Positions 1 to 10,917 of a DNA stretch of 64,000 bases are shown piece after piece. The DNA is from Podospora pseudocomata (lineage: Eukaryota; Ascomycota; Sordariomycetes; Sordariales; Podosporaceae). The notes below the pieces were generated by a model. That model did not search any database. It had not been told where the DNA came from and saw nothing but the letters and a program-made list of their open reading frames with translations. Both the position numbers and the translations under genes were made by a program. The DNA lies in the NCBI RefSeq assembly GCF_035222375.1, contig NW_026946363.1, forward strand, positions 7,440,001 through 7,504,000. The letters run 5' to 3'. Position 1 is the first letter of the stretch; each line of letters begins with the position of its first letter.

Positions 1-577
1 CAACCCGAATCACACCTCTCCAGCGTTGCGCACCCTTCCCAACTCATACATCAAGGTCTACAAGAATGGGAAGTTTATGGGTACTCCCTTCACCGATCTG
101 TTAGCTTTCTTGCCCCCAGCGTCAAGAATGGTGAACAACCAACAAGCTGGCGGTAGCGGTGGGGCCGGCGTGTTGGGCGGCAGAGATGTGCTTGATGATG
201 GGTCGGTGGGGTATTATCCTGCCGTGAGTGTCTTTAGAGGAGGTGCCGTTGAGTGCAATTTTGGGCCCAATTTCTGGTATCCTCCGCCTGAATTTTCACA
301 GCAACAACCGCAAGAGGAGGATGTGATTGTGGCTGAAGGTGATGTTAGCCAGAAGCCAGAAGCGGGAGAAAATCAGCCACGTGCATTGGCGGATAGGTAT
401 GACGAGCAAATAGTAGAGGACATTCTCTATGACATTGTCGATGAGGTTGGCTTCTGGTCTTTGGGGCTGGGGAGAGGTGGGAGTAAGGATGAAAAGTTGG
501 CTGAAGGAGGGACAGGCCTTGCTATGCCACCAGGCGGTGGGAGGGAGGAGATCAAGGAGTTGGTTCAGGATGATTAA
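1..577 (+). CDS. bre2: COMPASS histone H3K4 methyltransferase subunit Bre2/Ash2, C-terminal fragment
   Basis: The frame is open from base 2 and ends at the TGA at 575-577, so only the last exon or its end is present. Two pieces match the SPRY domain of Ash2/Bre2 proteins: an early KVYKNGKFMGTPF...LLAFLPPAS segment (about residues 17-42 of the visible part) and a later YYPAVSVFRGG...NFGPNFWYPPP segment. A Gly-rich linker separates them. After an acidic, Gln-rich stretch comes RYDEQIVEDILYDIVDEV, which resembles the short C-terminal helix by which Ash2/Bre2 binds Sdc1/DPY-30. The family is a core part of the nuclear COMPASS (Set1) complex and supports H3K4 methylation. A Gly-rich tail of about 40 residues follows the helix. 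The upstream exons lie outside the window. Identity is confident; the symbol follows yeast. Confidence 0.85.
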   Translation, partial: NPNHTSPALRTLPNSYIKVYKNGKFMGTPFTDLLAFLPPASRMVNNQQAGGSGGAGVLGGRDVLDDGSVGYYPAVSVFRGGAVECNFGPNFWYPPPEFSQQQPQEEDVIVAEGDVSQKPEAGENQPRALADRYDEQIVEDILYDIVDEVGFWSLGLGRGGSKDEKLAEGGTGLAMPPGGGREEIKELVQDD

Positions 578-870
578 TTGCTTGCTTGAGAGAACCGAGG
601 TACCAGTCTCATCAAGAGGTGCGGTGACTATCTGATATCAAACTATTCCTCCTTGCTCAACATGAAGATTATCTTCTGGCATGTGATTCTGTATACTTCA
701 CTTCTCATTCTGCTTCAGGCAATCATGAAAATGAAAATTCGTAGCTGCCTGATTTGATGTTCTGTAAGTCGCTGCGAATGCCTGGACCCACTTTTGACTT
801 CACCACACAGCTCACAGCCCCTCCATCTCCCTCACTTTCAGCACCACTTCAACGCCAAAAAGCTACAGAA

Positions 871-3800
871 ATGGACGCCCCAGTGGAAGATTCCGACATC
901 AAACTCCAAAAGGTCTCAGCAGACCTCATATCCGAATTTGACACGCGTCTCCCCCTGTTCTTGTTTCGTCGGCAGCGAAGCGGGGACAGCTCCCAAAAAG
1001 TGAGGAAGCAAGTCACAGCAAGAGAAGCAGACGGGTTGATCGCCGGTGTATGTACCCAATCAACTCACTATCCAACGCAAAAAAGTAACCAGAAAAGTGC
1101 CTCGACCCCTTCCAAGAACTCCCCCAGCTCCTCGACCCCCACCTCTCCAAATGGATCTCCCTCCTCTCCTCCGCCTTTGTCTCCTCGCTCAACCTCGCCG
1201 CCACCTCATCCCACTCACTCTCCAACGATTACGACACCGCCAACCCCGAAAAAGAAGCGCTCCTCATCCCGCTGACCCAGGCCATCAGCAAAATAATCTA
1301 CACCCTCTGCAAGATTCGCGGTGAAAAGGTCGTGGTACGGTTCCTCGGGAACGAAGTCTCCTGGCTGGAACCCCTGCTGTCATTTACAGAACAATGCCAA
1401 AAAACCAAAACATGGGAAGAGAGGTATGTCGGGCTGCTGTGGTTGAGCCATTTGCTGTTTGCGCCTTTTGACCTGGCCACCATTTCATCAAACAACTACG
1501 AGGATGCGGATGATGAAGACGAAGACGAAGAGAAGAAGACGGTGGTGGAGGGGCTGGACCTGCAGTGGGAGAAACTACCGGGAATCACGGTTCGGGTCTT
1601 GCCTCTGGCGATTCGGTATCTGGCTAGCCCGGGGAAGGAAAGAGACGCGGCCAAGGCTCTGCTGGTCAGGTTGGCGCTGAGGAGGGACATGCAAGAACTG
1701 GGAGTGTTGGATGCTATGGTCAGGTGGGCGCTCAAAGCGCTGAGGCCAAAGCAGGAGAAGACGCCGTATCATTACATTGGTGTGTTGAGCTTTCTGGCGG
1801 GGGTGTTGACTTCTTCGGCGGATACGTCGGATATGGATCCGTACTTGGTGATGGTTTTTCATGCTGTTCATGGGGCTGCTGAGAACAGTCAGGAGAGCGT
1901 CATGGCGTCTGCGTTGGCAAGGAAGGCGGTTATCAAGGTTATAAGGGCCGTGGCGGTGTTGTTTTTGAGGGAAAACAAGGATTTGTATGAGGATATTGTC
2001 GGGTTGGGGCTGGTGGAAACGACGATTGGGTTTTTGTTGGATTGTCTTGGGGACAATGACACCCCCGTGAGGTTTGCGGCCAGCAAGGCGCTGAGCATCA
2101 TTGCGTTGAGGTTGGATCAGTACATGGCCAGCCAGGTCGTGGAGGCCGTGCTGGATGGACTGAACAAGAATGTGTTGAAGGGTAGAGAGACGCCTGGAAA
2201 GAAGGACTTGAGTGCGGTCAACCCGTTGGAGTGGCATGGGTTGATGCTCACCCTCTCACACCTGTTGTATCGGAGGTCACCACCGGCCGATCAGCTGGCC
2301 GAGATCGTCCAGGCACTTATTACGGGACTGTCATTTGAACGCAGAGCTCTCTCGGGAGGCTCGTCGGGGACAAACGTCAGGGATGCAGCATGCTTTGGAA
2401 TATGGGCCATGGCCAGGAGATACACCACAAAAGAACTGCTTGCGGTCCCGACAGAGTCCATGATCATAGGGGCGCATGCTCCGGGCAGCTCTGTCTTGCA
2501 AATCACAGCTACGGGGCTAGTTGCGGCTGCTTGCCTGGATCCTGCGGGCAATATCAGACGCGGCTCCTCAGCTGCGCTCCAAGAGCTGATCGGGCGACAT
2601 CCCGACACAGTCACAGAAGGCATCTGGGTTGTGCAAACGGTGGACTATCACGCTGTTGCCTTGAGATCCAGAGCGCTCCAGGAGGTTGCTCTGGGTGTCA
2701 CCAAGCTTTCGCCACGATATGGCGAGGCTATACTGGAGGCGTTGCTCGGATGGCGAGGTGTCGGTGATGTTGATGCTGCTTCCAGACGGGCGGTCGGGGC
2801 TTCTTTCGGGGCGTTGACTGCAGAGTTGGCCTTGACAACCCCGGATCCCCTCAAGAGGCTTCGACAATCAGTCAGCTTAGCCAGAGGCGTCTTAGCATCT
2901 CTCCAAGCGCGTCAGGTGGAGGAAAGACATGGCTTGTTGATGAGTATAGCTGGTGTGTTCGATGGATTTCCCAAAGTTGTCGGCGGGCAGGCGGATTACC
3001 AAAGCGAAAGCCTCATCAGCTTTGTCAACTCTTCCGCAGACGGGGTGCTCGAAATTCTCGAAGACTGCAACGCAAAGACTTATCGGCGTCCAGAACTTGT
3101 CGCGGAAGGAGCCAGCAGGCTGATAATTTCTGCGGCCCCTATCCTCCAAGCTGTTATGTCCACTTCCGGTGTTCAAAATTCGCCCACAGCAATAGTATCT
3201 GGGCCAGAACTGATAGAAGAAAACGCAGGCGAGATCACCCAGCTGGTGAGGGCCCTAGGAGCAAGAGAAGGCCCAGTCAAGGGATTTGTCAAGCTCACGA
3301 GAAAATACCTGGCAAAGTGGCTTCTCACGCAAGAGCCGGACCTGATCACACCTGCCGCAGACGCAGCTCTCACTATGCTCATATTTAGCGACGATGGTGA
3401 GCGCGAAGAAATTGTCAGGGAGTGGGCAGGAATTGTTCGACACCGCCCGACATCATCCAGAGTTGCCACATGGGGCGGGCATTTCTCTGCACTTGCCATG
3501 TCCTACTCGATAGCCTCCACCCTCCAAACGGTTCAAATCAAGAACTTGATCTGTGATTCATTTGTGGAGAGGTGGAACACGGATCCACATACCGATGTTC
3601 ATGTTGCTGTCCTTCAGAGCCTTACGAGGAGCAACAGCAAGAGCGGTTTGCTGAGGGACAATACGGATATTTTCCTACCTCTGATAGCAGAGGGCCTGGA
3701 TGACTACACCACCACAGCACAAGGCGATGTTGGTTCTATGGTGAGGTTCCAAGCCATCCGGGCGACAAAAGCCTTGTGGACAGAGCCACCTTCTGGGCCT

Positions 3801-4658
3801 TTGGTCGAAGGTTTAATCCTGAGGATCCTGCGCCTGGCAGCAGAGAAACTGGACAGAGTGCGCGCAGAGGCCCAGGTTGCCCTCTCTCTAGTCTTGAAAC
3901 CAGAGCATGTTTTCCGGCGTCCCCCCTTGTCACATCACGCTAACCTTTCTTCTATCAGATTCAGAGCCCCGTTCCTCCAAACAACCTTCTCCTCGACCGC
4001 GTACTTCACCTCACTCCTCTCCCTCCCCTCCAAGCTCCTCGATTCTGTCTCCTCGTCAACTTTGTTCTCCAACCCCCAAGAATGGCTCTGCCCCCTGTTG
4101 TCAGGCTACGTCTCCTCGGCAGACACGGGCAACGAAGAGCTTGTCATCGCCACCAGATCCGCTCTCTTGTCGCACTGTCTCGCCTCCCCTGACATTACCC
4201 TGGACATCGTCACCGCTCTGATATCGAACCTGAGGACTCATCAGAAAAACGACAGGGTGCTGGTCCCGACACTGGAAGTGTTGAGATTCTTGCTTGACAT
4301 GTCTGTTGTCTCTCCTGAGGGGATAAACTGGAAGACGCTGTGTCTGCTTGTGCAAAAGGCGGCGTATAAAACGGGGAATGTGAGGAAACTGGAGGCCTGT
4401 ATTGGGCTGTATGGCGGAGTTGTTCTACAGGGGGAAGCGGAGGGGAGAGAGGAAGCCAAGAAAAGACTGGGAGCGTTGATGATACATCCTTGGCCTAGGG
4501 TGAGGAGTGCGGTTGTTGATCAGCTTTGGAGGGTGTACAGCAGCGGCAGTAACGGTGAGGAGGAAAAAGGGGGGAAGTTGCTTGGTACTGATTGGGGAGC
4601 TACCAATAAGGGGTCGATCCAGCAGCTGGTCAACGAGCTGGGGTTAACAGGTGCCTGA
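871..4658 (+). CDS. Tubulin-folding cofactor D (TBCD)
   Basis: Exons 871-1045 and 1093-4658 join to 1247 codons (1246 aa), close to the usual 1100-1250 aa of cofactor D. The start is the first ATG giving an acidic N-terminus (MDAPVEDSD). The 47 bp intron (donor GTGTAT, acceptor AACCAG) restores GLI-A-EKCLDPFQELPQLLDPHL, the characteristic N-terminal block of TBCD. That block is followed by CKIRGEKVVVRFLGNE, the conserved pre-HEAT region. The rest reads as alpha-solenoid (HEAT/ARM) helices up to the end. TBCD is a cytosolic chaperone that captures beta-tubulin and, with cofactors E and C, releases assembly-competent tubulin dimers. The gene starts 293 bp after bre2 on the same strand. A branch-site and acceptor-like tract at 3940-3958 has no in-frame donor, so I left that stretch coding; residues around 960-975 are therefore uncertain. 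Confidence 0.88.
1046..1092 (+). other. Intron 1 of the TBCD gene (47 bp)
   Basis: Donor GTGTAT follows GCC G, and acceptor AACCAG precedes AAAAGTGCC. The split codon G|AA keeps frame. An alternative donor two bases downstream (GTATGT) looks stronger by consensus but would break the frame, so the chosen junction rests on the protein reading. Confidence 0.7.
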
Positions 4659-5055
4659 TAGATAGCTTCCACTCGGGATTTCGCCGGGTACGTGAAGCGA
4701 ACATCTAGAGAGATGGTATTGAGATGGCGAATGGCACACCGACAGGCTTGCTGACGGCCCGCTGCGCAAAAATGATCCCCCATGCGTATCTCATCCTGAG
4801 ATAAGCTGTCCTGAAGCAGTAGATCACCATCATATCACCGTCATCATTACAGCCACGTATTATTATCATCACTATCACCAATCATTTCACCGCCAACGGT
4901 TGCCGTCATTTAGTGTCTTCAAAAGATCAAATAGGAAAACAGGGCTGGCATACGATTGGAAGGTTCTTTGTGGGGAAACCAAGCCAAGACCCCGTTCTGT
5001 GGCTGTTGAAGCTACGGGCTTGCATCCGGGCCAATCGGATGGCGGCCTGTCGAAG

Positions 5056-5070
5056 TCAAGTCAAGTCAAG
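5056..5070. repeat. (TCAAG)3 tandem repeat
   Basis: Three perfect copies of TCAAG, flanked by CGAAG and TCAGG partial copies. Confidence 0.85.
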
Positions 5071-5196
5071 TCAGGTTGGGCACTTTACTTTTAGAGGACG
5101 GTGGTGAGAATAATAACTGAGAGGGTTCTGATCGGACCGAGGTCGATGACTTTGTTCTTTCTACAAGGGCTGGCATTACTAGCAATGTGTTGTCTG

Positions 5197-5216
5197 TGGC
5201 TGGCTGGCTGGCTGGC
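5197..5216. repeat. (TGGC)5 microsatellite
   Basis: Five uninterrupted TGGC units are followed by TGCT. Confidence 0.9.
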
Positions 5217-5747
5217 TGCTCAAGGCGAAGCTGCGGCTCTCTCTCGCTCCCGTCAACAAACAACCCGAAGCCAAGAGCGCGACTGGGATCGGATGGGGTC
5301 AATGCAAAACCTAGCAGTTTATCTGTCTTGATTTCTTCGATCTGGAACTTGTCGAGTGTTGTGTGTTGTTCGTACTGTGTGATATGCCTCATCAACCGCT
5401 TTGATCATTGCAGGGTGCTCGAGTGACATCTGATGTCCGGAGGACGGGAAGGGGGGTTACATTCTTCGAAGGCAACTGGGGCCAAAGGAGTCCACTATCA
5501 CAAAAGATCTTTCACTCGTTGTGTAAATAGTTGTGTTTACAATTGGAAGATGTGAGCTCAGATCGAATTGTGAGGGTATCTGTGCAAAGAGGGACTGAAG
5601 ACATTGGAGGGGTTGGCTCTTGCTCTTTACAAGCTTCACAAGCTCTCCCCACACTCTCAAGCTCTCGATGCAATTCCCCACCATCAAAGAGGCACTCGAC
5701 TCCCACAAAGCTTTGGTGTTGCCTCGAACGTAAAAGCTCGTCTCGAT

Positions 5748-5772
5748 ACATATATATATATATATGTATATG
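5748..5772. repeat. (TA)n tract
   Basis: An alternating TA run, preceded by ACA and ending in GTATATG. It is nearly self-complementary. Confidence 0.9.
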
Positions 5773-7200
5773 TCGTGAACGCCCATCATGTTCAAAACCG
5801 CATCACAAGACCTGATCTTCAGACATTTCCATATTAAATATCACCTGTCGTCCCTTCTGATTGTGCATCTACCCATATTCGTACCACCTCATGCGAACAC
5901 GGGATGGAATCTCTCTGACCGTCACACAAGAACCCCCCCCCTGCTAACAATTTGCTTACCTAACCCTTCAGTCACCTCGTACTTCGTACTAGAAAAAAAA
6001 ACGAAAAGAACCAAGACCTGCGAGCCGTGCCGGCGTCCAACCTTTCCCATGTCGCCGATTAATATCGAGAACAATTCCACCCTATCCAATCAACTCCAAA
6101 TTACCTCCGGATTGCGAATCCACCTCGTGACCCACGGGCGCCCGACCAACAAACCCCGGCCCTTTGATCTTCTTTTTCTTCCTTTTCGTGACTTTCCCCC
6201 CGACGGGGTTCCTCTCAACGGGAAAACCCACTGCCCACGTGTGAGGCCTGTGGCCCCTTTGACGCCAGGGCATATCCCTGATGCCACACTAGATCGTAAA
6301 ATGGGCTGGATTAATTGGACAACAAACTCCTGCCAGATCCTTCTTCCACCCACATTATGTACGGAATTTCCGTTGTTATGTGTATCATCGGTGTCGTCGT
6401 CACTGTCAACTGATAGGATCCATATCCGTTGGGCTTTTTTTCTTTTTTCTTTGATGTTTCTGTCCCATTTCTTGGCACTTTCGCTTGAAAGATTTTGTGT
6501 ATACGGCCAAGGGGCTGCGGTGGGGGACTTGGGTGTCTTGTGCACAGGCCATATCAGAGAGACATGGCAGCGCAACCACGAGGAAGCAGGATCTTGCTTT
6601 TGTCGTGATACGATCGCGCGCGCACACATATACGAAAAAAAAACAAACGAAAAAAAAACAAAACAAAAAAAGATGAATATCGATCGAGATGGAGGTGTGA
6701 TTCGCAAGCGTGAGGATTACATTCGGCCCACGCATTTCATTCTTCGTCTCGATCTCATGATGATGTCCTGATGGATGTTTATTTTGCTTGTGAAATGTCA
6801 GACACGGAGGAACTCTCACCTCCCTCCCAGTCCCTTGCTTGCATCCAATCCACAGACTTTTCATCTACAATGTCACAGATGGGGCATTTTCATAACGGCC
6901 AAGAACGCTCCCTGGCGTCATGCTCGTCATGTGTTGTTCCCTCCTGCTGCTGCCCGCCCGAGACGAATGCGATATAGGGTTATTTTTGCCTTGTTTTGCT
7001 TCCCCCCTCTCTAAGTTTGTGCATTTGCAAGATTCTTGGGTTGCGTCAGATGTTCTAAAAATTGATGAAGCAAGGTGGGAAGCGAACTGCGGAACGTGAC
7101 GAGCCTCTTTTACGCTGGCTCCTTGGCTTCTTTTGCAACTTGTTTCAAAAAAGGGATAGGGTAAATGTGAGGAAAGATTGGCGAGGTGGTTGTGTAGAAC

Positions 7201-7245
7201 AACCTGAGAGGGGAGGGAGGGGGAGGGGGGGGGTGGTTGTGAGGG
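7201..7245. repeat. G-rich tract with several G runs
   Basis: At least four runs of three or more G are separated by single A or T bases (GGGGAGGGAGGGGGAGGG and onward). This satisfies the simple pattern for a potential G-quadruplex on the plus strand. Confidence 0.75.
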
Positions 7246-9277
7246 GCTTCTGGTCAAGCTTCGGTGGAAAATGAAGACACACACCCCCGCGCTCCAAACC
7301 GTCTTTTGAGTGCTTGACACAACCCACCAGGACATCCCGCGCCTGGTTGCCCCAAAATGGCAAAACTTAACGCGGTTGGCTGGATTGTTCCTGGGGGACG
7401 GGCTCCTTTTCTTGTCCTGATGGTGGCTTGACAATTTGATGGCCAATAAGGGCTTTCCTCAGCGCGCGCCGTGCGAGTGAAACCGAAGCAATCACGGCAT
7501 TGCAAGCAGAGCAGAGTTGGAAGAGCAAGAATCTCAGTGACGTGCGTGTGCTACGAAGCAGCGAATGGAAATTGGAGCGGGGCTATACCTACTGCCGAAG
7601 CTCGACGGAGTTTAGTCCGTCCTCTTGACGCCTCCTACCGCGTACTGTTGTATGCGATCTGCAGGAGCCAGCTGCTGTAATGATACCTTGTACGAGTCGC
7701 CAAAGCACTGAAAGAGCGGTCAGGCTTCTAAAAGATCCGAGCCAGTGTCGATATGTTGCCCGAAACCGTTGAACTGTAGGATGCGCTTCTCGCCGGGGGG
7801 CTTTTTAAGTGCAAGGGGCTTACTTTGCCTGATTAACAGAGATGTCACCGTCGTATATGGAAGGGGAACATCATGTCGGGATTCGGATGAAATGTCATTA
7901 GGAAGACTGGTTCAGCCACAACAGCCATGTAGGTTATGCGGCTCGATATGCCCAAAGCCGCAACCATGAACAGTGAAAATATGGCAGTTGAAACTGTGCC
8001 GGGTGCAAAAGAAGACGAGGTGAAGGCGGGAGGGGGCTGCGGACCTGGCCAAAGTCCAGAGCTCTTGGAAATGCACGTGTCAAGACGTCTTTGGAGATAA
8101 AACTCAAAAATGCATGGCTTCTGCAGAACCAAAACAGGCCGTGATATACCTACCGTTCTGAGAGCAACCAGCTGCAGAGCGCACTGTAACGGCCTGCCAG
8201 CCTCGCTTGGCACAAGAGATCAGCAGGTTTTGAACCCGAATCGTCTGCCGAGCTGGGTGCGGGGATTTTCGAGAATGAATCTTCTCAAAGCCCTCAACGA
8301 TGGATCCTTGAAGCTTCAGATGTCAGAAAGACTGGAGATGGAGGCGCCGGATGGGGAAGAGGCGGAAAGCCAAGTCGACGGGAGCGTGTTGTTTCAACGG
8401 CTGGCGCCGCTCCGCAACCCCAGCCAAGCACCTGCCACTGCCGGAGTGATTTTCATCAGTTTCGACTAGTAGCAAGGAGATCTCGTAGACGGCGGCCTTT
8501 TCGATATTGCCGTGCTCGCGAATGAAACAGCGCTGTGCAAGCGCGGGTGCTGGCAATCGTATCTCATCGAATATAAGACTGGGCAGCGGCAGTGAAAATC
8601 TACCCCGCGTTACACAACTTGGACATTGCATACGCACCCCTATTCTCGAGTATCTCGCGGTGCTACATTGCTCTTTGTTGGTGGTGGCTATAGCGTTCCA
8701 GTTGATCTCGAACAAAGAAGACACCTACCCAAACGCATCGGCTGATCACCGTCGAAAGGATGAATGGGCAGCTGCGAGGGCAACGGGCGAGGGAATTTTG
8801 AAGCCGCCCGGTTGTGACGTCCAAGCTCCGAGGGCCGATGTCACCGTGGCCGCCAAGCGCCGGCGCGGGAGCAGACTCTTTCACCCGCGGCTCCGTCTGC
8901 CGTCATCAACCCAGCATTTGCACAGTACGGGGAGCAAAATGGCAATAAACGGGCCCTATGCTAGGCCTGCCGAACTTCCATCGTCGATGCTGCATATGCT
9001 GCAAAATTCCCTGAAGTCCAAGTCATGAGAGCAGCCGTTTGCCGATCACAACATGAGAGAAGAAAAGGGGTAGGTGGAGGACGAAGCAAGGTCGGGCTAC
9101 TCTAGACGGCGCAGAGGGTCTTGAAGTCGTGGTTGAGATTCGAGACACTCTATGATCTGAGACTGTTTGTTGTAGACATTCTTGGCTTTTTGACTTGCGG
9201 ATGACACGCCCGGATCACAAGAAGGGATAAGATGAGGGGCATTCCCGCCCGCGCCTACCTGCAGACAACCACTACGT

Positions 9278-9307
9278 ACACACACACACACGCACACACA
9301 CACACAA
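9278..9307. repeat. (AC)n microsatellite
   Basis: An AC repeat of about 30 bp with one ACGC interruption. Confidence 0.9.
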
Positions 9308-10826
9308 CGACTTTCTCTTCGACCTGCAGCTAAAGGCTTGACACCCGTCCGATTCCATCCCTGACCGCTTTGCGGCTGCATACCCACACATGCTTGACTG
9401 ACACACAATATTTCGACCTGATTCTTTTTTCGTGCTCGGAGCCGAGTTGAGCACAGTGTGCGGAGGGTAAATGCAGAGTCAAGAGTATGGAAGCGGGCAC
9501 TTTCCAAGCGAAAGCCGCAGCTCACATGCGTCAACAGCCAGCCTATAGTTGCTGATTCTTACTGCGAGAAACACCGCATGCAAGTAGCACCCTACGCTAG
9601 CCTGCCATAACGAGCGCGGAGTAGGACCCTACCACCATGAAAACTTGACAGCAAAGCAGTGGCCAAAACCGTCTGGCCGCAGTGTAGACAGGGGATGGCT
9701 TCCCCGCAGTGATGCTGATATATGTAGAGAGACAGCATCAAATGGTTCAGAACTAGCGGTCGGGAGGCTGTCCAACCTGGCCTGATTATGGATCGCTGAC
9801 GGGTTGCTCGACATGTGCGTCGCCATAAAAAGAAGGAATGGTCAGCGATGCGAGACAACCGAAGGCCGCAGCATCTGCGGAAAATACAGGCGCAGGGGGT
9901 GGCAGGTATAAGATATTCAGAGGGATAATAACACGCACGCACGAGCCTGAAAATATGCCCCTATGGAGAGATGAAATGGGCATGGGCAGAAAAAGAAGCC
10001 AACGGATAGCTGCCCGTGATCGACATGCAGCCTTCAGACCCGGCACCTCGCTCTTGTGATACCCTCGAGTTGCCAAAATTGTCTCCTGTTGGTTTTGTTA
10101 TTTTGATCTTTCTCGTCCGTCGGCCGTGGTGTCGTGTCAGCACAAAGCTGTTTTCTTTCTCGCAAAGCGAACGCCGAGGCTTGCGCGCAGAAGGGAAAAG
10201 GGAAAGGAACGGCAGCGGCCCTGGTCTTTTTAGTCGCGGATCAAACCCACTGGCTCCACTAATCCCCCTGTTAGCGTGGGTCCCCCCTTGGCCCGCAGTC
10301 CGGCCTTCGACCCGCTGCAATCCCACGCAACGGAGCAGACAAGAAGAAGCTGGAAGCCCACCCATTTCAGTCCACTTCTGGCCCAGCTGAACCACGCACC
10401 TTGCCCCGACAAGGAAACCTCGCCCGACCCAGCCAGACCACCGACCAGACCACTTCCAAACACAAACAACAGCACCGTGACACATCACGCCTTTTGGCCT
10501 CTAGCACGCTCTCACACCACCTGTCACCCCGGCTAGGTATATCAGCAACACAACAACAACAAGAACAACAACTCTTGCGACACCCATTGTTTGAATGACA
10601 GCGGCGCTTTGAAGGAATCGTCCGAACCCCGAAAAGACACGACACGACAATTCAATTTTCATCCGAACCTGCCGACTGTCTTGACACGGGACTCCCCTCC
10701 TGGCACGCGTGTTCTAGTATACATCACACGCGCGTTTCTGAAGCACGCCCTCGAGGCATAGGGGTCGTTTACCAGAGCGGTAAATATTTTTATTCCCCTT
10801 CTTTCAAGTTGTGGTCGCGTAGGTGC

Positions 10827-10838
10827 ATGCGGCCCTAG
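10827..10838 (+). promoter_or_regulatory. Possible minimal upstream ORF before the 10918 gene
   Basis: ATG CGG CCC TAG lies about 80 bp before the ATG at 10918. If the transcript starts upstream of it and is not spliced here, scanning ribosomes would meet this four-codon frame first, which could lower translation of the main frame. The transcript start is unknown, so this is a candidate only. Confidence 0.3.
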
Positions 10839-10917
10839 CGACACCCACAAATTGCCCACCACGGCCACACCACGACGAAGGACTGCTGCTGGCGGGGGTG
10901 AGGAGGAAGATCTGGCC

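Larger units (their letters stand above)
4659..10917. other. Intergenic region of about 6.3 kb, no supportable gene
   Basis: No open frame here reads like a protein family and none is bounded by good splice signals. The stretch holds simple repeats (TCAAG, TGGC, TA and AC tracts), a G-rich run near 7.2 kb and pyrimidine-rich blocks. The last few hundred bases (about 10.2-10.9 kb) are C/A-rich with CAACAACAACAAG-type sequence and probably form the promoter and leader of the gene at 10918. The longest frame (5788-6771) is discussed under rejected items. Confidence 0.6.

Noticed and set aside
5788-6771. Open frame of 327 codons on the plus strand in the first large intergenic region
   Set aside because: It is the longest unassigned intergenic plus-strand frame, but its content is driven by C-rich and poly-A tracts (KKTNEKKTKQKK), it has no domain-like pattern, and a 205-codon frame overlaps it on the other strand.
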